Of a stretch of DNA of 64,000 nt, positions 26,586 through 34,474 are shown piece by piece. The number at the start of each line of letters is the position of its first letter. Position 1 is the stretch's first letter. A model generated the notes under the pieces. It saw only the letters and a program-made list of their open reading frames with translations, ran no database searches and had not been told where the DNA came from. Source of the DNA: Rhodanobacter denitrificans (GTDB lineage: Bacteria > Pseudomonadota > Gammaproteobacteria > Xanthomonadales > Rhodanobacteraceae); assembly GCF_000230695.2 (NCBI RefSeq), contig NC_020541.1:2852001-2916000 (forward strand), given 5' to 3'. The position numbers and the translations under genes are program-made.

Positions 26586-28098
26586 GTTCAGCCGGGGGAG
26601 CTGCCTGCGGGTACGGAAACAGCTTCTCCAACGGGATCGACAAGCCGTCGTCGCCGACCACGCGGCAGTGGCTGCGCTTGAGCTGGCGCGGTTCGCTGAC
26701 CCCGCAGCTGTGCGCGATGATGCCGACCTCGTGCATCAGGTTCTTCGCGTAGTGGTACACCCGCTCGCTCTTGTCGCTGACCACCAGGCCGCGCTGCAGT
26801 TTCGGGTTCTGCGTGGTGATGCCGGTGGGACAGGTGTTGCGGTTGCACTGCAATGACTGGATGCAGCCCAGCGCCAGCATGAAGCCGCGCGCGGAGTTGA
26901 CGAAGTCCGCGCCGATCGACAGCGCCCACGCCACGTCGTAGGCGGTGATGCACTTGCCCGAGCAGACCACCTTGATGCGCTGGCGCAGGCCCTTGACGAT
27001 CAGCATGTCGAGCAGCGCCGGCAGCGCCTCGTGCAGTGGCAGGCCGACGCCTTCCATCAGGGTCTGCGGCGCCGCGCCGGTACCGCCCTCGGAACCGTCG
27101 ACGATGATGAAGTCCGGCGCGCTCTCGATGCCGCGCCGGTACACTTCATCGCACAGCTCGCCGATCCACTCGACGCCGCCAAGCACCGCCTTGAAGCCGA
27201 CCGGTTTGCCGGTGAGCTCGCGAATGTGCCCGATGCTGTCCATCAGCTGCGACACGTTGCCGATGTCGAGATGGCGGTTCGGGCTCTGCGAATCCTGGCC
27301 GACCGGGATGCCGCGGATCGCGGCGATCTCGGCGGTGACCTTGGCGCCGGGCAGCAGGCCGCCCATGCCGGGCTTGGCGCCCTGGCCGAGCTTGATGCTG
27401 ACCATCTTCACCTGCGGGTGTGCGCAGATCGCCAGCAGCTTGTCGTCGTCGAGCCTGCCCTCGGGCGTGCGCACGCCGTACTTGGCGGTGCCGATCTCGA
27501 AGACGATGTCGCAGCCGCCTTCCAGGTGGTACGGCGCCAGCCCGCCTTCGCCGGTATCCATCCAGATGCCCGCCTTGGCCGCGCCGCGCGACAGCGCGCG
27601 CACCGCCGGTGCCGACAAGGCGCCGAAGCTCATCGCCGAGATGTTGAAGAACGCCGCGTGGCTGTACGGCTCGCGCGCGTACGGGCCGATCGTCACCGGC
27701 ACCGGCTCGACGTGGTCCATGCCCAGGTCCGGGAACGGCGCGTTGACGAAGAACGGCACGCCCTCCGCGCGCAGGTCGCGACTGGAGCCGAACGCGTTGG
27801 TGTTGTCCACGTTCTTCGCCGCGCGGTAGACCCAGGTGCGCTGGGCGCGGTTGAACGGCATCTCCTCGCGGTCGCTGGAATACAGGTACTGGCGGAAGAA
27901 CTCGCCCAGGTGCAGGAACCAGTAGCGGAAGTGGCCGACCACCGGAAAGTTGCGCAGCACCGCATTGCCGGTCTGGTTGCGGTCGACCACCCAGGTCACC
28001 GCCAGCACCACCGCCGCCAATGCCAGCAGCAGCAGGGCGAACGTCGTGACCAGTTCGACCAGCACAACCAGCCAGTGCGCAAAGCCGGTGGATTCCAT
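26578..28098 (-). CDS. Membrane-anchored FMN-binding glutamate-synthase-family protein
   Basis: A 506-residue protein with an N-terminal membrane helix (about 12-38) and a C-terminal TIM-barrel of the GltB FMN domain type: MSFGALSAPAVRALSRGA, IKLGQGAKPGMGG, DGSEGGTGAAP, and the Cys cluster CIQSLQCNRNTCPTGI that binds an iron-sulfur cluster in GltS. It lacks the amidotransferase and FAD/NADPH parts, so it cannot be a complete glutamate synthase; stand-alone forms are common and of unclear function. AGGAGAGG precedes the ATG at 28098. Confidence 0.8.
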   Translation of the reverse strand: MESTGFAHWLVVLVELVTTFALLLLALAAVVLAVTWVVDRNQTGNAVLRNFPVVGHFRYWFLHLGEFFRQYLYSSDREEMPFNRAQRTWVYRAAKNVDNTNAFGSSRDLRAEGVPFFVNAPFPDLGMDHVEPVPVTIGPYAREPYSHAAFFNISAMSFGALSAPAVRALSRGAAKAGIWMDTGEGGLAPYHLEGGCDIVFEIGTAKYGVRTPEGRLDDDKLLAICAHPQVKMVSIKLGQGAKPGMGGLLPGAKVTAEIAAIRGIPVGQDSQSPNRHLDIGNVSQLMDSIGHIRELTGKPVGFKAVLGGVEWIGELCDEVYRRGIESAPDFIIVDGSEGGTGAAPQTLMEGVGLPLHEALPALLDMLIVKGLRQRIKVVCSGKCITAYDVAWALSIGADFVNSARGFMLALGCIQSLQCNRNTCPTGITTQNPKLQRGLVVSDKSERVYHYAKNLMHEVGIIAHSCGVSEPRQLKRSHCRVVGDDGLSIPLEKLFPYPQAAPPAEHP

Positions 28099-28179
28099 CC
28101 TGCCTCTCCTTCGGTCAATCAAATGCCGGTGACGGCCACCGCCGTCACCGCCAAGCCTAGCGCATCAGGTCGTGCGCGC

Positions 28180-29361
28180 TCACAGCTCCACGCGCAGGTG
28201 GCCCGCCGCGCGCACCGCCTTGCCCACTGCCGCTTCCAGCGTGCCGGCGCGCGCCAGCGTCACCGCCATGCGGCGGCGGCCCTTCACTTCGGGCTTGCCG
28301 AAGATGCGCAGTTGCGTGTCCGGCTCGGCCAGCGCCGCGGCTACGCCATGGTAGCGCGGCCCCGCGCCGTCGCCTTCGACCAGCACCGCGCACGAGGCCG
28401 ACGGCCCGTACTGGTGGATCACCGGGATCGGCAGGCCGAGGATCGCCCGCGCGTGCAGCGCGAACTCGGAGAGCTCCTGCGAGATCAGCGTGACCAGGCC
28501 GGTGTCGTGCGGCCGCGGGCTGACCTCGGAGAAGATCACCGTATCGCCCTTGACGAAGAACTCCACGCCGAACACGCCCCAGCCGCCCAGCGCACCGGTG
28601 ACCGCGGCGGCCTGCCGCTGCGCCTCCGCCAATGCGGCATCGCTCATCGGCTGCGGCTGCCACGATTCGCGGTAGTCGCCCTCCTCCTGGCGATGGCCGA
28701 TCGGTGCGCAGAAGCTCACGCCATCGACGTGCCGCACGGTGAGCAGGGTGATCTCGTAGTCGAAGTCCACGAAGCCCTCGACGATCACCCGCCCCCTGCC
28801 GGCGCGCCCGCCGGACTGCGCGTAATCCCACGCGTGCTGCAATCCGCCGGCGCCGCGCACCACGCTCTGGCCCTTGCCGGAGGAGCTCATCACCGGCTTG
28901 ATCACGAACGGGTAGCCGATCGCGGCCACCGCCTCGCGGTACTGTGTTTCGTCGTCGCAGAAGCGATACGGCGACGTCGGCAATTTCAGTTCCTCGGCGG
29001 CCAGCTTGCGGATGCCTTCGCGGTCCATGGTCAGCCACGCCGCGCGGGCAGTCGGGATCACCCGCTGCCCTTCCTTTTCCAGCGCGATCAGGGTCGGCGT
29101 GTGGATCGCCTCGATCTCCGGCACCACCAGGTCGGGCTTTTCCAGTTCGATCACCGCACGCAACGCCTTGCCGTCGAGCATGTCGACGACGTGGCTGCGA
29201 TGGGCGATCTGCATGGCCGGCGCATTCGCATAGCGATCCACCGCGATCACCTCCACCGCGTAGCGCTGCAGTTCGATCGCCACCTCCTTGCCCAGCTCAC
29301 CGGCCCCGAGCAGCAGGACGCGCAGGGCGTAGTCGGAATGGGGTGTGCCAAAGGGCTTCAT
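28180..29361 (-). CDS. purT: Formate-dependent phosphoribosylglycinamide formyltransferase PurT
   Basis: A 393-residue ATP-grasp enzyme of purine synthesis that makes formyl-GAR from GAR, formate and ATP. Visible: [12 protein letters not shown] near the N terminus, VVPEIEAI, the ATP-grasp segment [14 protein letters not shown], and the metal-binding GVEFFVKGD...[18 protein letters not shown] lies 5 bases upstream of the ATG at 29361; the longer frame from 29409 starts outside conserved sequence. It is transcribed divergently from the SPFH operon. Confidence 0.94.
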   Translation of the reverse strand: MKPFGTPHSDYALRVLLLGAGELGKEVAIELQRYAVEVIAVDRYANAPAMQIAHRSHVVDMLDGKALRAVIELEKPDLVVPEIEAIHTPTLIALEKEGQRVIPTARAAWLTMDREGIRKLAAEELKLPTSPYRFCDDETQYREAVAAIGYPFVIKPVMSSSGKGQSVVRGAGGLQHAWDYAQSGGRAGRGRVIVEGFVDFDYEITLLTVRHVDGVSFCAPIGHRQEEGDYRESWQPQPMSDAALAEAQRQAAAVTGALGGWGVFGVEFFVKGDTVIFSEVSPRPHDTGLVTLISQELSEFALHARAILGLPIPVIHQYGPSASCAVLVEGDGAGPRYHGVAAALAEPDTQLRIFGKPEVKGRRRMAVTLARAGTLEAAVGKAVRAAGHLRVEL

Positions 29362-29438
29362 CGGGTTCTCCGGGGCGGCAAACCCGCATTGTAAGCGGCC
29401 ATCCGGCATCGCCCGCGCCGGCAGGGCAGCCTCCTTGT

Positions 29439-29463
29439 ATTAGATATCATTTTGATATCTAAT
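29439..29463. promoter_or_regulatory. Palindromic operator upstream of the SPFH gene
   Basis: A perfect 11-bp inverted repeat, ATTAGATATCA / TGATATCTAAT, with a TTT spacer, 25 bases before the SPFH start codon. It is strikingly AT-rich in this GC-rich genome and sits where a repressor would block transcription. The downstream Arc-type protein or an unlinked regulator may bind it. Confidence 0.65.
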
Positions 29464-29487
29464 CATCACACCCCAGGGAGACCACTC

Positions 29488-30363
29488 ATGAACGAACGCA
29501 ATGGCTTTTCCGTCGCCGGCATTCCCTTCGTCGGCTTCTGCCTGATCCTGGCCGGCATCGGCGGGTGGATGGTGGTCGGTGCCATCCACGGCCAACCGGA
29601 TGCGCCGCCGCTCACGCTGCTGCTGGGCGGCGCGCTGCTGCTGGCTCTCGACGCCTTCCTGCTCAAGGGCTTCTTCCAGGTCGCCCCGAACGAGGGCCAG
29701 GTGCTGCAGCTGTTCGGCAAGTACGCCGGCACGGTGCGCCAGGAAGGCCTGCGCAGGACCAACCCGTTCTACAGCCGCCAGCGCATCTCGTTGCGCGTGC
29801 GCAACTTCGAGAGCGGCAAGCTGAAGGTCAACGACAACGACGGCAACCCGATCGAGATCGGCGCCGTGGTGGTATGGCAGGTGCTGGATACGGCCGAAGC
29901 GGTGTTCTGCGTGGACGACTACGAGAACTACGTGCACATCCAGAGCGAATCGGCGCTGCGGCAGATGGCGCAGAGCTATCCGTACGACGCCCACGACGAC
30001 GGCAAGCCGTCGCTGCGCAGCCACGGCGACGTGATCAACTCGCACCTGCGCGACGAAATCCAGACCCGTCTCGGCAAGGCCGGCGTGCAGGTGGTCGAGG
30101 CGCGCATCAGCCACCTCGCCTATGCCCAGGAAATCGCCCAGGCGATGCTGCAGCGGCAGCAGGCCGGCGCGATCATCGCCGCCCGCACCAAGATCGTCGA
30201 GGGCGCGGTGAGCATGGTCGAGATGGCGCTGGACCAGCTCAGCCAGCGCGGCGTGGTGAACCTAGACGAGGAGCGCAAGGCCGCGATGGTCAGCAACCTG
30301 CTGGTGGTGCTGTGCGGCGAGCGCGGCACCCAGCCGGTGCTGAATACCGGCACGTTGTACTGA
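29488..30363 (+). CDS. SPFH/band-7 domain membrane protein
   Basis: A 291-residue protein. Two N-terminal membrane segments (about 8-32 and 42-60) are followed by an SPFH domain ([37 protein letters not shown]) and a C-terminal coiled region with [22 protein letters not shown] proteins assemble into ring-like cages in the membrane and are linked to microdomains or protease control. GGGAG precedes the ATG. The next gene, an Arc-type protein, follows after 9 bases; the pair recurs in many proteobacteria. Confidence 0.85.
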   Translation: MNERNGFSVAGIPFVGFCLILAGIGGWMVVGAIHGQPDAPPLTLLLGGALLLALDAFLLKGFFQVAPNEGQVLQLFGKYAGTVRQEGLRRTNPFYSRQRISLRVRNFESGKLKVNDNDGNPIEIGAVVVWQVLDTAEAVFCVDDYENYVHIQSESALRQMAQSYPYDAHDDGKPSLRSHGDVINSHLRDEIQTRLGKAGVQVVEARISHLAYAQEIAQAMLQRQQAGAIIAARTKIVEGAVSMVEMALDQLSQRGVVNLDEERKAAMVSNLLVVLCGERGTQPVLNTGTLY

Positions 30364-30372
30364 CACGTCACG

Positions 30373-30567
30373 ATGGCCGGCGAGAAGAAAGCCTACCCAC
30401 TGCGCATCAGCGCCACCGTGCTGGACGCGATGCAGCGCTGGTCGGACGACGAGTTGCGTAGCGTCAACGCGCAGATCGAATACGTGCTGCGCGAGGCGCT
30501 GCGCAAGGCTGGCCGGCTGAAAGCCGGCCCGGCCAGACCGGCAGCCGACGACAACGACACGGATTGA
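30373..30567 (+). CDS. Arc-family ribbon-helix-helix protein
   Basis: A 64-residue protein whose first 48 residues form a ribbon-helix-helix: [19 protein letters not shown], then [18 protein letters not shown]. The SVNAQIE turn is the Arc/Mnt signature. Such dimers bind palindromic operators by a beta ribbon. Located 9 bases after the SPFH gene, it may regulate its own operon through the palindrome at 29439; this link is inference. Confidence 0.8.
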   Translation: MAGEKKAYPLRISATVLDAMQRWSDDELRSVNAQIEYVLREALRKAGRLKAGPARPAADDNDTD

Positions 30568-30593
30568 ACGGCTCAACCAAGGAGTCCGCACGC

Positions 30594-31364
30594 ATGCCTG
30601 TCCAGCCGCCCACCCTGCCGGTCAGCGGCCCGCACCTGAAACTCGCCGCGCTGTTCGGCATCGCCGGCGCGCTGGCCACGCTGGCGCTGATGCCGTACGC
30701 GATGGCGCTGACGCCGCAGAAATTCACCGCACTGCCGTTGCCCTTGCCGGCCATCGTGCTGGCCGCAGCGGCGCAGACCGGCGTGCTGTGCTGGCTGCTG
30801 GGCTGGCTTGGCCTGTACCTGGGTGCGCCGTACGGCCTCGATGCGCCCTGGCTGCGCGCCTGGGTGTACCGGCGGCCACGCGATCCGGCACGACACCCAC
30901 GCTGGTGGCTGGCCGTCCTGCTCGGCGGTCTGGCGGGGTTGCTGGTGGTCGGCTTGTCGGCGCTCGGCCCGAAGCATGCGGAGAACATCATTCAGGCGTG
31001 GCGCGGCGCGCTGGCTTCGTTCTACGGCGGCATCGTGGAGGAAGTGCTGTGCCGGCTGCTGCTGGTCAGCGCGCTGGTGTGGCTGCTGGCACGCTGCAAC
31101 CGGCGCGTGGCGCGGCCGTGGATGTTCGTGCTGGCGATCGTGCTGGCCGCGCTGCTGTTTGGCGCCGGTCATCTGCCCGCCGCACATGCCGCCGGCCTGC
31201 TCGGCACCCCGCTGCTCGTTGCGCGCATCGTGCTGTTGAATGCCGTTGTCGCCGTCGTGTTCGGCGGCCTGTTCTGGAAGTACGGGCTGGAGCACGCGAT
31301 GCTGGCGCACTTCTGCGCCGATCTGGTGCTGCACGTGGCGCTGCCGCTGGCCGGCGGTTTCTAG
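30594..31364 (+). CDS. CPBP-family intramembrane glutamic endopeptidase
   Basis: A 256-residue multi-pass inner-membrane protein of the CPBP (Abi/Rce1) family. Motif 1 is EEVLCR (Glu149, Glu150, Arg154), motif 2 has His193 in FGAGHLP, and HFCAD near the end is motif 3. Family members cleave prenylated proteins or peptides in the membrane, or serve as bacteriocin self-immunity. AAGGAG lies 9 bases before the ATG. It follows the SPFH/Arc pair in the same direction and may be co-transcribed; its stop overlaps that of the convergent gene. Confidence 0.85.
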   Translation: MPVQPPTLPVSGPHLKLAALFGIAGALATLALMPYAMALTPQKFTALPLPLPAIVLAAAAQTGVLCWLLGWLGLYLGAPYGLDAPWLRAWVYRRPRDPARHPRWWLAVLLGGLAGLLVVGLSALGPKHAENIIQAWRGALASFYGGIVEEVLCRLLLVSALVWLLARCNRRVARPWMFVLAIVLAALLFGAGHLPAAHAAGLLGTPLLVARIVLLNAVVAVVFGGLFWKYGLEHAMLAHFCADLVLHVALPLAGGF

Positions 31365-31774
31365 CGGCCGCCCACGGCCACCGCCCGCAGCTCCGGCAAC
31401 TTCAGCAGGTGCACCTTCGGGTGCTGCCGGCCCGTCACGAACAACCACGACCCCTGCTGTGCGATCGACTGCACGTCCGGCAAGCCGTCGTCCGCGCCGA
31501 GCCGCTCCAGCGGACGGCCGTCGGTGGCGTCGTAGACCACCAGCTCGCGGGTCGCCGGGTCGACCACCAGCAGCCAGTCGTGATCCGCGTCCTGCCAGTG
31601 CACGAGTGGCTGGATCGAAGGCTGTTCCGCCGCACGATCGGCTGCCGGCCAGCACCACCACAGCAGGCATGCCGACAACAGCGCGAGCAGCAGGATGACC
31701 GGCAGGCTGCGCGGCATGCGGCCGGGTGACCACGCCGCAAGCGATCGATGGTGAAGGGCGAGCTGCGCGTTCAT
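31361..31774 (-). CDS. Hypothetical membrane-anchored protein
   Basis: A 137-residue protein with one hydrophobic segment (LPVILLLALLSACLLWW), possibly an N-terminal anchor or lipoprotein signal, and a C-terminal part with short beta repeats (WLLVVDPATRELVVYD, GSWLFVTGRQH) that resemble beta-propeller blades. The start may instead be the ATG at 31717, just before the anchor. It is convergent with and overlaps the CPBP gene end. No family recognised; it may be a truncated larger protein. Confidence 0.45.
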   Translation of the reverse strand: MNAQLALHHRSLAAWSPGRMPRSLPVILLLALLSACLLWWCWPAADRAAEQPSIQPLVHWQDADHDWLLVVDPATRELVVYDATDGRPLERLGADDGLPDVQSIAQQGSWLFVTGRQHPKVHLLKLPELRAVAVGGR

Positions 31775-31823
31775 GCCGGCACCATCGCAACCGGCCATGA
31801 CCACGGGATGACACCCGCAAGAA

Positions 31824-32201
31824 CTATTCGTTACGCGTGCGCAACGCCCACCCGAGCGCGAGCCAGCCGGCAGCGAAGGCGAGCCCGCCGAACGGCGTGA
31901 TGATCCCGACCCAGCGCGGCGCCCCCAGCGCCAATGCGTACAGGCTGCCGCTGAACAGCACGATGCCGACGACGAACGCCGCCACCGCGACGCGCCCGCT
32001 GCGGCCGCGCCCCAGCCCGGCCGCCACGGCCAGCGCCAGCGCATGCCATGCGTGGTAGGTCACCGCCGTATGCCACAACTCGGCGCCACGGGCGTCGAGC
32101 ACGCCGCGCAGCGCATGCGCGCCGAACGCGCCCAGCAGCACTGCGCTGGCGCCGGCGATGCCGATCAGCACGGCGATACGGGTACTGGCAGGTTGTCGCA
32201 T
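31824..32201 (-). CDS. DUF423 inner-membrane protein (YgdD-like)
   Basis: A 125-residue four-helix membrane protein with the DUF423 features GAFGAHALRG near the N terminus, WHTAVTYHAWHALAL, LFSGSLYALAL and the ending TPFGGLAFAAGWLAL. Function unknown, although the family is nearly universal in proteobacteria. The ATG at 32201 gives family length. Confidence 0.85.
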   Translation of the reverse strand: MRQPASTRIAVLIGIAGASAVLLGAFGAHALRGVLDARGAELWHTAVTYHAWHALALAVAAGLGRGRSGRVAVAAFVVGIVLFSGSLYALALGAPRWVGIITPFGGLAFAAGWLALGWALRTRNE

Positions 32202-32284
32202 CGTGCGTGTCTTCCCTGGGCTGGCAAACCCGGCCATGCGGTCGGTGTCGTATGCTTGAACGGGTGAAGACCCAGGATTCTCGC

Positions 32285-32902
32285 ATGAAGCCCCGCCACT
32301 GGCTGCGCCCCGCCCTGCCGCTCCTGCTGCTTGCCACCGGCCTGCTGCTGGGCGGCTGCCACCGCGGCGAACCGCTGCCGTTCCGGCTGACCAACATCAG
32401 CGGGCACATGCCCGACCTCGACTTCAAGCTCACCGACGACAGCGGCAAGGCGGTCACCGGCGCCGACTACCGCGGCAAGGTGGCGGTGCTGTACTTCGGT
32501 TACACCCATTGCCCCGACGTCTGCCCGCTGACCCTGGCGCAGCTGCACGTGGTGATGCAGCGGCTGGGGCCGCTGGCCGACGGCGCGCGGATCCTGTTCG
32601 TCAGCGTCGACCCGGCGCGCGACACGCCGGCGATCATGCACGGCTACGTCAGCGCGTTCGACAAGCGGGCGGTGGGCCTGGTCGGCGATGCGCGCAGCGT
32701 AGAGGCGCTGAGCAAGCGCTACCGCTCCGCCTTCACCCGCGAGCCCAGTTCCGCCGACGGCGCCTACGAAGTCAGCCACAGCTCGGCGATCTACATCTTC
32801 GACCGCGACGGTCGCGCCCGCGTGCTGGCTACGCCGTCCGCCTCGCAGGACGACCTGGTGCACGACCTGCACCTGCTGCTCGACACCGGAGCCACCCCAT
32901 GA
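32285..32902 (+). CDS. SCO1/SenC-family copper lipoprotein
   Basis: A 205-residue envelope lipoprotein (lipobox LLGGC, Cys25) with a thioredoxin fold. It has the SCO copper site: Cys76 and Cys80 in HCPDVCPL and His165 in EVSHSSAIY. SCO proteins deliver copper to, or reduce the cysteines of, the CuA centre of cytochrome c oxidase. Its stop overlaps the first ATG of the PCuAC gene, and a CtaG-like gene lies just beyond, making a copper/oxidase assembly cluster. Confidence 0.9.
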   Translation: MKPRHWLRPALPLLLLATGLLLGGCHRGEPLPFRLTNISGHMPDLDFKLTDDSGKAVTGADYRGKVAVLYFGYTHCPDVCPLTLAQLHVVMQRLGPLADGARILFVSVDPARDTPAIMHGYVSAFDKRAVGLVGDARSVEALSKRYRSAFTREPSSADGAYEVSHSSAIYIFDRDGRARVLATPSASQDDLVHDLHLLLDTGATP

Positions 32903-33423
32903 AGTCATCCCGCATGAAGTCATCCCATATGAAGTCAGCCACCCTGCTGCTGGCCGGCCTGCTGCTGGCCGGCGGCGCCCACGCCACCGACGCCGACCAC
33001 ATCCGCGCCAGCCACGCCTGGATCCGCGTGCTGCCCGGCGCGCTGCCGGCCGGCGCCTATGTCACGCTGGAAAACGATGGCGAGAAGCCGGTCGCGCTGC
33101 GCGGCGCCGGCAGCACGGTGTACGCCGAGGTGATGCTGCACCAGAGTTCGCGCGCGGGCGGCATGAGCCGCATGGCGATGGTCGACGCGCTGGACGTGCC
33201 CGCGCACGGCAAGGCGGAACTGGCGCCGGGCGGCTATCACCTGATGCTGATGCAGCCGAATGCGCCGGTGAAACCCGGCGACACCGTCACCCTGACCCTG
33301 CAGTTCGGCGACGGCAGCACGCTGGCCACCGACTTCATCGCACGCCCGGCGAACGCCATGGACGCAGGCGGCGAGCACGCCGTGCCGGCGACGGACCACG
33401 GCGCGATGCCGCACGGCCACTGA
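32899..33423 (+). CDS. Periplasmic copper chaperone PCu(A)C
   Basis: A 174-residue exported protein with the complete PCuAC motif H-x10-M-x21-H-x-M: His81, Met92, His114, Met116. It carries Cu(I) to the CuA site together with SCO1. A His/Met tail (HGAMPHGH) offers a second site. Three ATGs stand in a 15-base tandem repeat at 32899, 32914 and 32929 (MKSSRMKSSHMKSA), followed by the signal peptide; the first overlaps the SCO1 stop by ATGA, while the third gives the most usual signal peptide. Confidence 0.9.
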   Translation: MKSSRMKSSHMKSATLLLAGLLLAGGAHATDADHIRASHAWIRVLPGALPAGAYVTLENDGEKPVALRGAGSTVYAEVMLHQSSRAGGMSRMAMVDALDVPAHGKAELAPGGYHLMLMQPNAPVKPGDTVTLTLQFGDGSTLATDFIARPANAMDAGGEHAVPATDHGAMPHGH

Positions 33424-33438
33424 ACCGCGAGGAAGGCT

Positions 33439-34320
33439 TCAGTCCGGCACGACCGCATCGACCGCGGCCGCACGACGGGCCACGGGCCGACGCAGCGGCT
33501 TGCGCGGCAAGCGGCCGTGGCGCGACAGCCGCAGCCACATGCGCAGGGCCATCAGGCCGCCGATCGACTCCACCAGCGCCGACGGCACCCAGATGATCAC
33601 GCCGCCGATCAGCTGCCCAGTCAGCACGTTGAAGGTGAACGCGCGGCCGCAGATCTCGAAGATCGGGTACAGGTCGGTCTTGGAGAAGGTGACGATCGCG
33701 CCGGCCACGATCTGCGGCGTCATGGTGATCGCCGGCGACAGCACGCGCAGTCCGGCGGTCATCCGCCCCGGCGGATGCGGCCGGTGGTCGAGTACCAGCG
33801 ACCAGTAGGCGAAGCCGCTGACCAGCATGCTCCAGTTCATGAAGCGGTAGATGCGCCAGTCCAGCATCGCCAGCGTCTGCATGGACGGGATCAGCCAGAT
33901 CAGGATGAAGGCGATGAACAGCAGCGTCGCCACGGTGGGGTTCAGCAGCACGCCGCCGAGCAGCCGCCACGGCCACGAACGCTGCAGCGGCCGCAGCAGA
34001 CGCCGCCGCCAGGCCAGCGGCAGGCCGGCGCGCAGCACTGTGGCCGGGTAGGCGGTGACGATCAGCAGCGGCGCGATGTGGTGCAGCAGCAACTGCTGGA
34101 TGCGGTGCATGAAGAACTCATGCTCGGCGTAGTAATCCAGGTAGGTGTGCAGCGACAGGTAGATGATCGCCATGCCGCACCAGAACGCCAGCCGGCGGCC
34201 GAAGCTCACCGGCAGCCGACGGCTGCCGCGCAGGTACAGCACGGCGGCCGTCACGAAGCACGCGAGCAGCACCCACGAGAACTCCCACGGCACGATCCAT
34301 TTCAGCAAGGTTGCGGTCAC
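33439..34320 (-). CDS. CtaG-type (caa3) cytochrome c oxidase assembly membrane protein
   Basis: A 293-residue protein with about seven membrane helices, of the caa3_CtaG family: SLHTYLDYYAEHEFFMHRIQ, LLLHHIAPLLIV and LDHRPHPPGR carry the conserved histidines. Members aid copper insertion or assembly of haem-copper oxidases. It is convergent with SCO1-PCuAC, supporting the role. The start is not clear: GTG at 34320 opens just before the first helix but has a weak ribosome site; the frame is open further upstream without conserved sequence. Confidence 0.8.
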   Translation of the reverse strand: MTATLLKWIVPWEFSWVLLACFVTAAVLYLRGSRRLPVSFGRRLAFWCGMAIIYLSLHTYLDYYAEHEFFMHRIQQLLLHHIAPLLIVTAYPATVLRAGLPLAWRRRLLRPLQRSWPWRLLGGVLLNPTVATLLFIAFILIWLIPSMQTLAMLDWRIYRFMNWSMLVSGFAYWSLVLDHRPHPPGRMTAGLRVLSPAITMTPQIVAGAIVTFSKTDLYPIFEICGRAFTFNVLTGQLIGGVIIWVPSALVESIGGLMALRMWLRLSRHGRLPRKPLRRPVARRAAAVDAVVPD

Positions 34321-34474
34321 TGCAGCGGCACTTCGGTCTGCGCCGGCAACGGCCGGCGACCGCCCAGCATAATGCCGCACGCCGGCGGAGTCAGCCGCAG
34401 CGGCGCCGCGGGCTTGCGGCAGTTCGCCGCCTTGGAGCCTGCGGACGCCCTGCTCCGTGGCTTCGTGCAGATTC

